Shown here: positions 37,501-49,500 of the stretch, piece after piece
Layout of the letters: each line of letters starts with the position of its first letter
How positions within the stretch are numbered: position 1 is the stretch's first letter
NCBI GenBank assembly: GCA_002633005.1
Contig: NMRA01000152.1
Coordinates: 169,182-233,181 of the forward strand
Length of the DNA: 64,000 nucleotides
Direction: 5' to 3'
DNA from: Phoronis australis
Taxonomy: Eukaryota > Phoronida > Phoronidae
The notes under the pieces: generated by a model
The model's database searches: none
Seen by the model: the letters and a program-made list of their open reading frames with translations, nothing else
What the model was told of the DNA's origin: nothing
Program-made: the position numbers and the translations under genes

Positions 37501-40500
37501 CTGGGAATTTTTGGCTCATTGTTCAGTACCCTGAGTTGTTGTCTTGGAATACTGGAGGCAAACTGCACCAGAATCAAGACCGTTGTTTTCTGCAGTAGAG
37601 AGAGATAAATGCGTTGTTAGAAAATTTCACGTGACTTTTCAAGAAGATTTTGAAAAAATTGATATGTTTTTCTCCGTCAACTACTTCACCTGGATGAACG
37701 ATTGTGTCCATCGCCTAATAGTACGTAGATTATTAAGCACGGAACTTTGTTGTTACTGCAAGCTTACAAGTGAGTTTGTCATTGCTGAAGTCTCTAAACA
37801 GACAGTATCACAAAGCATAATAGAGAATTACCCCGTTAACGTAGAAGATGGACTTAAAGGATAATTTAGCATCTTCAAGCATGTTATGTAACTGTTCCTA
37901 AAATGAACATATAATAATGTCACCCGTTCAGTAACCACAAATTTAGTTGACATCATCAAGCTCACCTCGTCTCCCTTCCAGTTCCACTGTGCTCTGTGAT
38001 GGCCGACTAGTTCATGTGGGATACTCAACAGAAGCCAGAGACGTCCTCATTGTTGCCATGCCATCTGACTGGTAACTACTGTTACGTTTTACAATCGGTT
38101 AAAAATATTTTCTTCTTCATGTGTACTCCCCTTTGCTTGTGAAGTTGTGCGTGACATTAACAACATTTGAAACAAACACAAAATTTATTTCGATCAGCTT
38201 CAGTTGTCACTTCGAATGTAAGTCTGTGCTTTTGTACAGTGTTAAAGCAGATATAAACCCACATTCCTATTGAAGAAATTATTAATAACCTCAATTAGTC
38301 CTTTAAAAACATGCCTCAACTTGTTGGCTACAGTACGAGCTAAAAGTATTCAGACAAAATGATATGAAGATACGCGTCATGGTGGCTGGATGGAAGCTGA
38401 ATGCATTGTAAATAGTTGTCTCCCCTGATGACCAAAAATGAAGGGGGAATTAACAGGAATGTTATTAAGGTGACTCAGCCATTCTGTGGTTAAAATTCTA
38501 ACGCAATAATGGTTATTACCAAAAAGTAATTTTTGCTGTTTACAGAATTAGCCGTGATGGGAAAACGGTATTTTGTCTGATCACTTTTGTCTAAGACTTG
38601 TACTCTAACTCAGATGTAAAGGGATTTTTGGGCTTGGAAATACTAAACGTTTGTTATTGTTTGAGACCATGTCCGTCGTGACTAACCAGCTTGATGGGTT
38701 TGGTCTCAAGAATCTTTTAATTCTTTCAAAGGCGAGTAATCCCCTCAAATTTGACTAACAAACAATTAGAAACCTATTCCGTAGTTGTAATTGGTCTTAT
38801 TTTGAAAGTTACATTTTGTAAATAAAGGTGGGTTTCTAGCCGCTTTAGACCTCAGAAGCCTGAACAGTGCTTCTTCCAGAAGTGCTCCAGATTTGGCGTG
38901 TTAATTGAAGACCCTTAAAATTGTGGTGTCAAGTTCTAGAAAATGACCTTTGGCTAACGTCTGCTTCAAGGACACTTATGTGTCACTTTAGAATTGACAG
39001 ATCCAACTGGCACTGGAGACCTGGACCCAGGGTCAAATTTATGTACTTGGAACTAGACTCTAAAACTGACCAAATACTAGGCACGGTTCGAATAAATGTA
39101 CAAAGTTTTACTCGAATCATCTGGTGTGATTGGTCAAGTTTTGAGTCTTAAGTTTTGAGATTAGAGTCTGTGCCCTCGTATCTTTTCATTTCAGTTCACC
39201 ATATTCCCTCGGCTTTTGTTAGGGACAGGATTTTGGAAACTCGGCTGAAGGTTATTTAATTGATGTATGACAGGCAACTACATAGCTCTTACATTTTCAT
39301 TTTAGTGTGTCTATTCTACAAATGAATCACATCATTGAAGACGTCATCAGACTGCTTCGTGTTCTATATGGCTCTTTAGGCGGGTGAGTAATGCATACAT
39401 TTTGTATGGTAAAATCTCACCAATTTTGGACAATCATAATTACCAAAATATAAATTTTTGTGCGGCCACTTGCTTATATGTGGATGCATAAAAATGGAGA
39501 GTTATTGTACTGCATTTATGACAGCCAATCAGGGGACAAAATCATGACTAAATGTGTAATAACAATTTAGTTGAAACTTATAGTATGACAGTAAGTGGGG
39601 TCCACTGTGTTGTGCATTTTCAATTGCTCGTAGATTTGAGCATCTTGCTCTCCACGTCTCGCTGTTCTTTCCAGGGCATTTGGTGATGAGAGGAACCATG
39701 AAAGACTTGATCATTTCTTCAACCTGTTGTTCCACCGCGCCTTACTTCGTGATGAGCAAGCTGATCACGGACTGCACTGTCATGAGCCTCACTCAGAAGT
39801 CTTTCTCGATGCACTACATGGCGTCAAAGGTCTCCAGTTGTCAGATGAGGTCAAGGTCACTGTGGATAACACCCTAAGTGAGCTGGAGGCTGCTGACTTT
39901 GCCGACATGGTGAGTATTGATCATGGCTTGGAATTTTCCGTGGAAACGCGGATTTCCGCTTTTTTCAAATGTTCTGTCTGCGCATTTTATTATATTTCCG
40001 CGTAAAAAAAAGATCGGATTTGATATAAAATTTCCGCGGCAAACTCCTTTCTTACCGCGGCGTTGCCGACGACGTTCACCTTGAAAAGCGGAAGTTGGTC
40101 TTCATGTTTCAGAGGAATGTAAATTGTCAACATTGCCGGGGCATCTGGGATAGCGTGGTGGGATTTTCAATGGCGTCTCGTGTGATTGTAAACCGCGGTG
40201 ACAAATACTATGGCTCGGCAGCCAAAAATGTGTGGGGGTGGGAGTGGACGGACAAGCTAAAAAGACACAGACGCACGCTACTGATGGTGGTGACTTTTTG
40301 TTTAGTCCTCCCGAATTTTGTCGGCGAAAGGTTCACAGAGACTATTTCAAGGCTACGTAGCGCACATATTTAGGGCCGTAAAAGTTTCCGCGTTTTTTGT
40401 CATTGGTCATTCCAAGCCCTGATTGATAACATCTCGATGTGTATTTGGTAAATATAGCTAAGGTTGCATTACTGTGAACAAAATACACTATTTTGTTATA

Positions 40501-43500
40501 TTATGCAGAAAAAATAAACCTTAAGAAAGAGAAGTTCTTTTTAGATGTCTCTGTTCTCTCTCTTCTTTAATTAGTGACTCTGGTTAGTTCCTGACGTACA
40601 CACTAGATGGGGTAAATTTTGTTATTTCAGGCTGATGATTATTACGACATGAGGAGAAGTTACACAATCATTGGATCAGCTTTATTTTATAAGGTATGTT
40701 ATTTCTCATCATGTTTGTGTAGAAACACTCTTTCCCTTGATCATACATATCTAAAGTGTGTACATGTAAAAGTAATGGTCGGATAGAACTTGTCCGAATT
40801 TTGAGAACCAGTTTTCTCCTCTGAGTAAAGGGCATGACTCTGGTTCTCAAAATATGGTCAAGTTATGTCCAGCTATTGCCATAGTAGCTAATATTAAAAT
40901 TACACACAAGGCCATCCGTAAGCACATTTTTCGTCTGTCATGAATATATTTTTATTATCGTTTCTACTTGTACACAATTGCGTTAAAGAAAAACTGGAGT
41001 TTGTTGCATTTGTGGCTAACTTTGTCTCGGGTAAACATTTCAATTTAGTTCGAAATTGAGTGCTATTGACTAATTATTGCTGAACTGTGCAATAACTAGA
41101 TGCAAAACATTTTCTTTCAATGGAATGAAGAAGACGGAGCAAGGTGTCAAATGACACAAAAGTCAAGTTCGACTTCTTGGTTGAAGCATGTTTTGCTAAT
41201 TATATTCATTTTGTGTTCACTATATCTGACAGTATTTCTTGGAGTTAAGCATTGCTAAGAAAAGACTGCTGCAAAAGCTCTGTTGTCAGCTACCCACATT
41301 TTAAATTTGAAACTTTGTCTAAAATGGACCACGTTGACAGAATTGATTTCTAGAATTGGCTGTTCAGTCAGGATAAGAGATGAAAATTTTATGGCTGGCA
41401 TGAGGGTTGCTTGCTCATCGACAACTGGGGCCACTGAGCCTTTAAAGCCACATTTACCCAGCAGACAGTTGTCACAGAACAACTTACATGGAACAGCGCG
41501 TGTGTGTGTAGACACGACTGACATGGAGCAAGTTGACGTGGCAACCATTTTTGACACTGGTTTGAGAGGTAGATCAAGTTGCACTCGATCAGTTGCTCCA
41601 GTGTCAACTACGTGTCTGAGTGCAAACTGGGGCAAAGCAGAAGGGCTCATCCCTGTTAGGCTTGTGTGTGCGGGTGGTCTGCTGGCATTCCACGTGGTTT
41701 TAATGTTGGCTATTGTTTATGCGAGTATTTGCAGACAGTCTTCGTGTAAATGACTTATCCCGATCCAGTTAGCAATCTTGTGCCGTGTAAATTTGATTGA
41801 AGTGGAGCAAGCCGCGATGTGACAACTTGCACTGTGACAACTGTTCCCCGCAAAAAAAGCTTTATACGGCTTGAACTTACTAACTACATGAGTTTTGATG
41901 ATGTGAATTTGGTGGAATTTCTCATAGTCTTCACTTACTGCTGTTAAAAAACATTTTCTTTGTCTGAAGTCATGTGAAGTGATGCTGGAGCTGTTTCTTG
42001 CAGGGCTTCCTGGTTTCTAATCATTTACACAAGGAAGACCTGATAGACCTCTCCCTATACGCCAAGTACTATGGCCTGCTGGCGTTGTCACGGCAACAGG
42101 AAGTAGGTCAAGTTGTGGTGTGGAAGGAAGTGTACCCCAGTCGCAGGTGCCATGTACAGGTGGACCCACTGATACCTGGCTATACAGAGCCTGAGGCCAG
42201 ATGGTTTATGATGTTGGTTGGAGTGGTATGTCACTGTTGTGAAGTTGCTGCATCAAAAGCTGCAGTTAATATTGCCATTGGCTGCGCGTGGTTGACTTCG
42301 CCGGTACCACCAGGTCAATTTGTTAAGACATCTGACTGGTTCTTGAAGTCGACTTCCGACTTTCAAACCAATCAGTTGTCTTAAGCAGTTGACCTGGTGG
42401 AACCAGCGAAGTCAGTTAAGTATAGCCAATGCCTTTGATTTAGATCCTTTATTGATCTTGTGCCACGCTTTGCATGTAAGAGATGTATTTTGAAAAGTAA
42501 TTATTTATTTTAGCATTTATGCAAGGTTGTGTAAATGTGGTATATTCCTTTCAAAATGATGCTCACCATTAAACAAAGAAAACTTTCTAATTGTTAACAT
42601 TGATTTATGTGTTTAACAGCGGTTGAAAAACCTGATCAAGCAAAAATTTCATCTACTTTCTTCAAGTTAGTCAGCCTTGAAATAAATTGTAATTTTGGTG
42701 ATTATTTATGCAAAGTAACTGAATAGACACTCAATTAAAAATAATGTTGTGCCCAATAATGCATTATGTACGTTGAAGGGCACTACCTGCCATGGAAGTT
42801 GCAGAGAGACACCTGTTGGTCTCTTTTGTACTTACAGAAGCACAAACTGTTGTGTGTTTTGTTGGAAGCGGGTGGATGTGCAGCATGGGTCGAGGGGCAC
42901 CCGACCCCTGACCCCTTCTACATAGACCAAGCCAAGGCCACCTTGCTTCAGCTGGAGTCTGTTGATGTCAATAAGAGCTGTGAGCAAAGGTACAGCATAC
43001 AAACTAATCTCTCGTTTATGGAACACTTCGTAGATACTTTCCTGCCCTTAATTATTTTTAATATCAAATCCGGTGAAAAAAATAGCAATTAGCAATAATG
43101 TCTATGCTTGAATAGTTCTTTTTTGACAAAATTACTTCGTAACATTTATTAAAGATATTTTGTGTTGTATTCACGTGATTATTTTTCTGTAATGTACATA
43201 AATGTTTGTTGTTTTACTTATAAGTTGTTACACTTTCACTCTGGATGTTTTTTTCCTTGTTGGGTGTTCTTAAGTATTGTGTGTTAATGGCGTGTTGTCT
43301 ATTCCCTGTAGTGGAACCTTGACTCTGAAATTGACCAATTGCATGTCTTGCTTGGAGTAAGCTTACACCCTGTACTCAAATTAGGCTACACGATTGGTTA
43401 AATTTGGAGGTTTGCTTTATAAAGTTAAATCTTGAGCTTAAAGATTAGATAGATCCTGGACCCCCGAACACTGAAATTTACATAACCAGATAACTATACA

Positions 43501-46500
43501 CTCAATGAAATATCCATATTACAAGTTATCCCTGTTCTGTTGACAGTTTGCAGACTACTCCAGCTGTCAGTTTGGTTCAGGCTGACTGGTTTTTCCCTAA
43601 CTATAAAGGAACTGAAACTAGCAAGGGTCAGCCCTCACCCAAGCCAAGTAAGTGTCATAGTATGTTACATGTTCATGTTTTGTGCTATGTGGTTCTATCA
43701 CAAGTTTTTGACCCGTCCTGGATAACGTACATCCTGGATAATGTACGTCCGGGATAACGTAGGTTACACTCCAAAAGTATTTAGGACCATATACCGTTTC
43801 CTCATTACATGGATAATTCTGTTACGGTAATGTGGGACTTTGCTGACGAGACTGCGTATTTAGTGAGGTATCTGCAAAGCCTTAGGTTTTAACTGAGTAA
43901 AAGTATTATTTTCTGAAAGTAGAATGTCTGTAGAATTTGATTTTTGACTTTTTACCAATCTGCCATTATTTAGGTCCTGTGACCATGTCTCTTTTTATAT
44001 AGTAAAATTTAGCAAATAGGAAAGGTATATGCATAGCTAAACAATGATATTAAAAACATGATTTTTGATATCAATGTTCAAGATGAGATCTCAAAATGTT
44101 GTTACAGTTTTCTAAATTATCATTTTGTTTTTCGTTTTATATGACTTAATGAGTTTCTTCCTGAAAACCGTAAAGTTTCTCTTTTCTCATAACCCGTCGT
44201 GTAAAAATGGAACATTTTAAAAACAATTTTTAACAGCGTTTTGGAACACAGTGCATCATTCAACAAGCTTAGTATTTGAAAGTTTGATATGAATCTGGTC
44301 AGCCATTTCTGAGACATGAAGTTATAAATTTAGCCAAATTTAGACATTTTCCATGTCCCTGCATAACCTTAAAAGTGAGAATGAATGGGTAGGACTCATA
44401 ATCATAATTGTGACAAAATCTTAATTGTAAAATAAGTGTTTCACCTTGCTAAGTTTTTGGAGAATCCCTCATTATTTCGGGACGTGACAGATCTCTAATT
44501 TGATGAATTCTACTTGGAGAAAGCGTCGCTTTGTTTAATTTTGTTTTTTGCAAAGTCTGGCAGAATTAAAGGCTTTAGGCAAAAGAAATAAGGGTTTACT
44601 TCAATTTTCTGCCTCTGGAGCAGTTTGTTTCGTAAAGTCACGAATTTGTGAGAGGAGAAATGCACAGCTTCTGTCTGGCGATCTGTTTATTTTAAAGTAT
44701 TCACCCCAGACATTTTCATTTCCTTTAATTTGCAGTGAATTGATAGAAGTATATAATATCCGAAAAAAATTATCGCTATTTTATATAAATACCACTTTTC
44801 ATTTTCGAAATCTTGGTGTTTTAGCTTTGACGAAGGGCGGTGTAACCAGAAACATATGCGTGAGACTGTTTAATAACAGTGCTATTGATCATCTCTTTAT
44901 TCCCATTTTACTTAGCTTAAATTTGTTATTAATTAGATACCAAGAAGAACAACGAATCTTTACTCAAAAAGAAACTGACCAATGTCCAGCCAAAGACCTC
45001 TCCTGGCCGAGCAGAGCATGAATCGGATGGTGACAGCATCCTGTCTGACTTGTCGCTGACGACGACACCGCGGCAGGAGAAGGGTAGGAAGACCTCAGCG
45101 GCCTCGGACGAGTCGGAGGAGAGTAGTGGGAGCTTTAATGTGTTCAGGGTGAGTGTTTCACTGTCAGGTCTTACTAGGTTGAAGGCTTGTGTGTGTGTGT
45201 ATGTGTGTGTATGTGTGTGTGCATGTGTCATAGACTGATGGACTCTGGGTGCATGTGTTATAGTCAGACCGGTGTGATGCGAGTTTTTGTGTTCTTGATT
45301 TTTGTTATGAAGTATTCTCCACAAGGAGTAAACATAATGTAAAACAATTTTTTCTTCACTCTCCTATGTAACCAGAAGAAATATGTTATTTTTGAATCAT
45401 ATAAATAATTTTTTGAATAATAATCATGAAAAAATTTATATGATTTAGCTGATGATTCTTACTAATAAAAGAACCTTCCAGAAATGATGGTATAATATTA
45501 AACATTTTCACCAGCCGAAGCAGTTACCAGTTAGTTGACTACAAGTTAAACTTACCAAAGCCAAGGGAGAATTCTGGAGTGATCGCACACCTCCCAGTAG
45601 CAATTCTGCTCTTGTAAACAATGATTCATGATTGAATCCCCCTCGGCAATATGTTAGTGTGTTACAGTGTGATGAGAGAGGTGTTGGATGAGGGTGTTGT
45701 AGTGCAAGTAGGTCAGTGTGTTAGCAACACCTTGGTACACCTCACTGAAGGGGCTGTGCGGAGGAAGTTTGTACTGGTCTTTGACAGACTGAAGCAAAAT
45801 GTTCTGTTACACAACGGTGGAGATCCCTTGTGTGATATTCCGGGCAATGTGATGGCGATCAAATGCATGCTGCCTACTGATACTAAAATGCTCACCATAA
45901 ATAGAGATCTATGAGTTCAGCTGCCTAGCTTGAACAACTGCTGAGATGACACGCCAAGGCAAGAACAATTCAATAAACTAGTACTGCATCGTTCAATTGT
46001 TAAGTACGTATTGTTGCGACTTGATGTGTGTGTTCAGCTCAGCTATTGCTAACTTGAAGTAAATAGCTCAGTTCGTAGCCCTGTGGAAATTCGTGGAGCA
46101 TGGCAATGAACACTTTGGTCACTGATTTGGCCATAAATAATCCTGCGTACAATTCAAGTGCAGTAAGATTGTCACAAAGATTCATAGAGTTACAGTGAAA
46201 CTTGGTAAAGACAAAGTACGGCTTTGGGTTGACTGTGTTCAAATTACCAATGACAGTAACTACTTGATATCCCGTGCCAGACAGTTGTTGTGGTACCAGT
46301 ATTACCTGATAGATGTCCTTCTGGTCTGTATAAATTTCATGTGAGCAAGCTTGAATTTAATGCATTGATGAATACATTGATTGGCTTGCATTAATGAGAT
46401 GGTCCTCAAAAAGAAAGTGGAGTTAATTATAAGTAGAGTATGGTAATTATTAATTTTGGGCAAAACAATTGTTGCTGAAATTTTCATTTTGCCGGTTGTG

Positions 46501-49500
46501 TAAGCAGCAGCATTGCTGCAAAATCTCCATTTTTTGTATCCTCAAGATGGCACTGCTTGCAGAGTATAATTGTTTTTACTCAGTGTGTTCTCAAAGCATT
46601 CCAAATGTTGTTTCATTGATGGGTTTCAATTATTTAAAGGCTGACTATGGATCAATATGATGCTGCCTCAAACATTTAAAAATTAACTAGGCATTGTTAC
46701 TAACAGCTGAATATTATAAGTTTTGTTAACAATGTTGTGGAGCTTGGCGAATAGTCCTCCTCTGTGCCATATTGTGTGCTGAATAAGGGAAAATTTACTG
46801 CATTGTTAAATAATGCGTGTTTTTGTCTGTGTGCTTCTGTTGCAGGTTTGTGCCCCTATATTGTGTTTGATGTTTTTGACCATTCTTGATTTATGTGCTT
46901 GTACTGATGTGCTTGTACTGGTCACTAATGGTATCAAAGTTGAAACCTATTGACTTGAACTCTGACTAAAATTATTTGTTTATGATGCCTCTTGACTTGT
47001 TTGTGTTGAGTGTAAGTGACCTGTTAAGTGGCGACTGTCAGCCGATTTGCTGTGTTATCCAATTTGTTAGCTGATTCCAGTCGTTGAAGTGTCATTTTGG
47101 TTGGCGTGGTTGGACCTTTATTGGGTTTTATGTGATTGAACTGTTGGATGGTTTGTGTAGGTTATATTAAATGACTGTGTTTAACCTGTAGGTGTGTCAT
47201 AACTGTTTAACCTGTGGGTGAGGGCATATCAGTTACTGTGGAATCAGGTTGATAAATTGCTTTGTCTATGAGCATACTTCACAGTAAAGCAGTTACAGAC
47301 AACTTCTTCAAATCTGAACACAACATGGCGGCACAACAAAATTTTATTTTCTAAAAATTTTCAGCCAGTGTAAACAAGATGGCAATTATTTTACTTTGAT
47401 TATCTAAAAACATTTATTATATAGAACGACTGTCGTCAACAAACATACAAGGACATTTTGAACACCCTGCATACTTGCCATCTGACAGTGATTCTGCGCA
47501 ATTACGCTTGTGTATTCACAACAATGCTAGGAGTCTTTCATAAATGAGAAAATACCAAAATCTGGCAACTATTTTTGTCAGAAATTGGTGAGATTTTGCG
47601 GTATTCCTAAAATCTTGTTCGAGGTCCGACCTTGAGCCACGTAATTATTTTTGTTCGCTGTCCCAAACTGCTGGATTTACCAGTTCTTACCAAGATCAGG
47701 AATCACTTCTGGCCTAAGTCGTCTTCATCAAAACTTGGCGTTTTTGAGCTTTGAAAGTCTCCAGAGGCTAATGCACTGGGATTTTTTAAATTTATTCTTA
47801 ACAGGGCTTGACCTGAATGCTAAGATGTTTTCAAAGAACGAGAAATTTCTCACTCTGTGAGAGATGCCTTCACTGTTGGATGCAAACTTATGCAGACCGT
47901 GTCTCTGAGCAAATGCAGAGACCCCTCACGGCGTATAGGAGAACTACAATCCATTTTAACAAATGAATTTTAAGTCAACATAAGGAATGAAGAAACTAAC
48001 AAGAAACAAACACGAATCAAAAATATGTCCCACTAAATAATGTTAGTAAATCTGTAATGATGAAAAAGAAATAATTTTTCAGCAAATGTCCACATAACTG
48101 CTGAAAACTCAGAAATATGACTTGACTAATGATAACTGGTTCTTGCTACAATTGAATGTAGTTACGTAACAAGCACAGCTAAGATTCGTACAATATCAGC
48201 TATGGAAATGAGGACATAGTTAAAGATATTAATCGAATAAGGTTGCGGTATGCAGTTGCGATGATAAGGTAGCATTCACGAGATCACCAAAGGCCAACAA
48301 TCAGATAAAGGTTTGGGAATATTTATGGTGTCTATAAGTAAAGGACACATTTCTCATTAATTTGTTATTATAAGGATAAGGAGCACATGACTAGTAGAAC
48401 CATTTGTTTTTAATAATGTGAAGTTGTCAGTGCAAGAAGTCCTAGACTATGGACTTTAGATGCCAAGAATATCTTGATACAGCTGTGAACTAAATGTCGC
48501 CTGTCGCATGAGTAATTGTCATCATATGAGGTCCTTTGTACTAATCACACCACTTCTGGCATTAACCTTTGCACATAGTCATAATCAGGCTTCCGGCTGA
48601 ATGAGAGAAAATAAAATACTGGATGAAGATCATGAATATTTAGCAGCATTGCCAGAGTAGGCAAACAACCTCAAAATGGTGTAACGTAACGTTATCATAT
48701 CTGACGTTTGCTCAGACTCCCTAACATCCTTAAGTTATATAGTACGCTATATTATTTTTTATAATACGGTTTCTTCTTGATTTTTAGGGATTTGTTGTGA
48801 GTCCTGCACATACTAATGACTGTTAAATGTTTAGTGGTCTGAGGTTACAGCTGTAGGTCACAATCGTCATTTAGTAAAGTGTTTGCCATGAAAAGATACT
48901 GGGGTTACAACAATACATTAGGACCATCACTTTGTGTATGGTCCATTTTTCCAGTTTCATAAAAATGATCTTGACCTTCTGTAAGACTTTTAAGACTTAA
49001 AAGTTAAGCTATGCCTTTTTACAGGCTAAAAATCATAAATTAAACTATTGTAATATCTCACCAATTTAGGACTCGATATGAGGGACAAGTGAAATTTTAT
49101 TTTCTCATTTTTACTAAAAGATACGTGCCACCGAATTAATGCTTTTTTACTTACAGCTAACACCTGTCCAGAAAACCGCAGGTAGTAATAATAATGATGG
49201 ACGACCTGGAAAATGAAAAAGGGGCAGTTTTAGCAATATTGTTTTTGTCTTAAATTTATGAGATTTTATGGTAGACTTTTTACATTCATAAAATAGGTCT
49301 CATGATATTCCTTATCTTAGTTACGATTCTAGTTTCGTTACCAACAAAAATGTCCGAACTGCCTGGTTAATTTTTACCCTAAACCACTTTCCTTGGCCCA
49401 GTGGTGGTAGGGTAAAATCTCACCAATTTCAGACAAAAATAATTGGCAAAATTCACCTTTTTTAAATTTTTCAAATGCTCCTAACAGTGTTATGAATACC

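Noticed and set aside
41283-41753. 156-codon plus-strand frame with a C-terminal hydrophobic segment, in INTU intron 9
   Set aside because: No recognisable homology, an equally long antisense frame, and no separate promoter or splice evidence.
44548-45021. 157-codon plus-strand frame
   Set aside because: It overlaps INTU exon 13 in a different frame. The upstream part is intron.
45651-45914. 87-codon plus-strand frame that reads like protein
   Set aside because: Lies in INTU intron 13, no family recognised, and no splice sites in phase with INTU.
47651-47860. Frame resembling the tail of a non-LTR retrotransposon polymerase
   Set aside because: The resemblance is only a few residues and depends on switching frames. 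No reverse transcriptase motif nearby.
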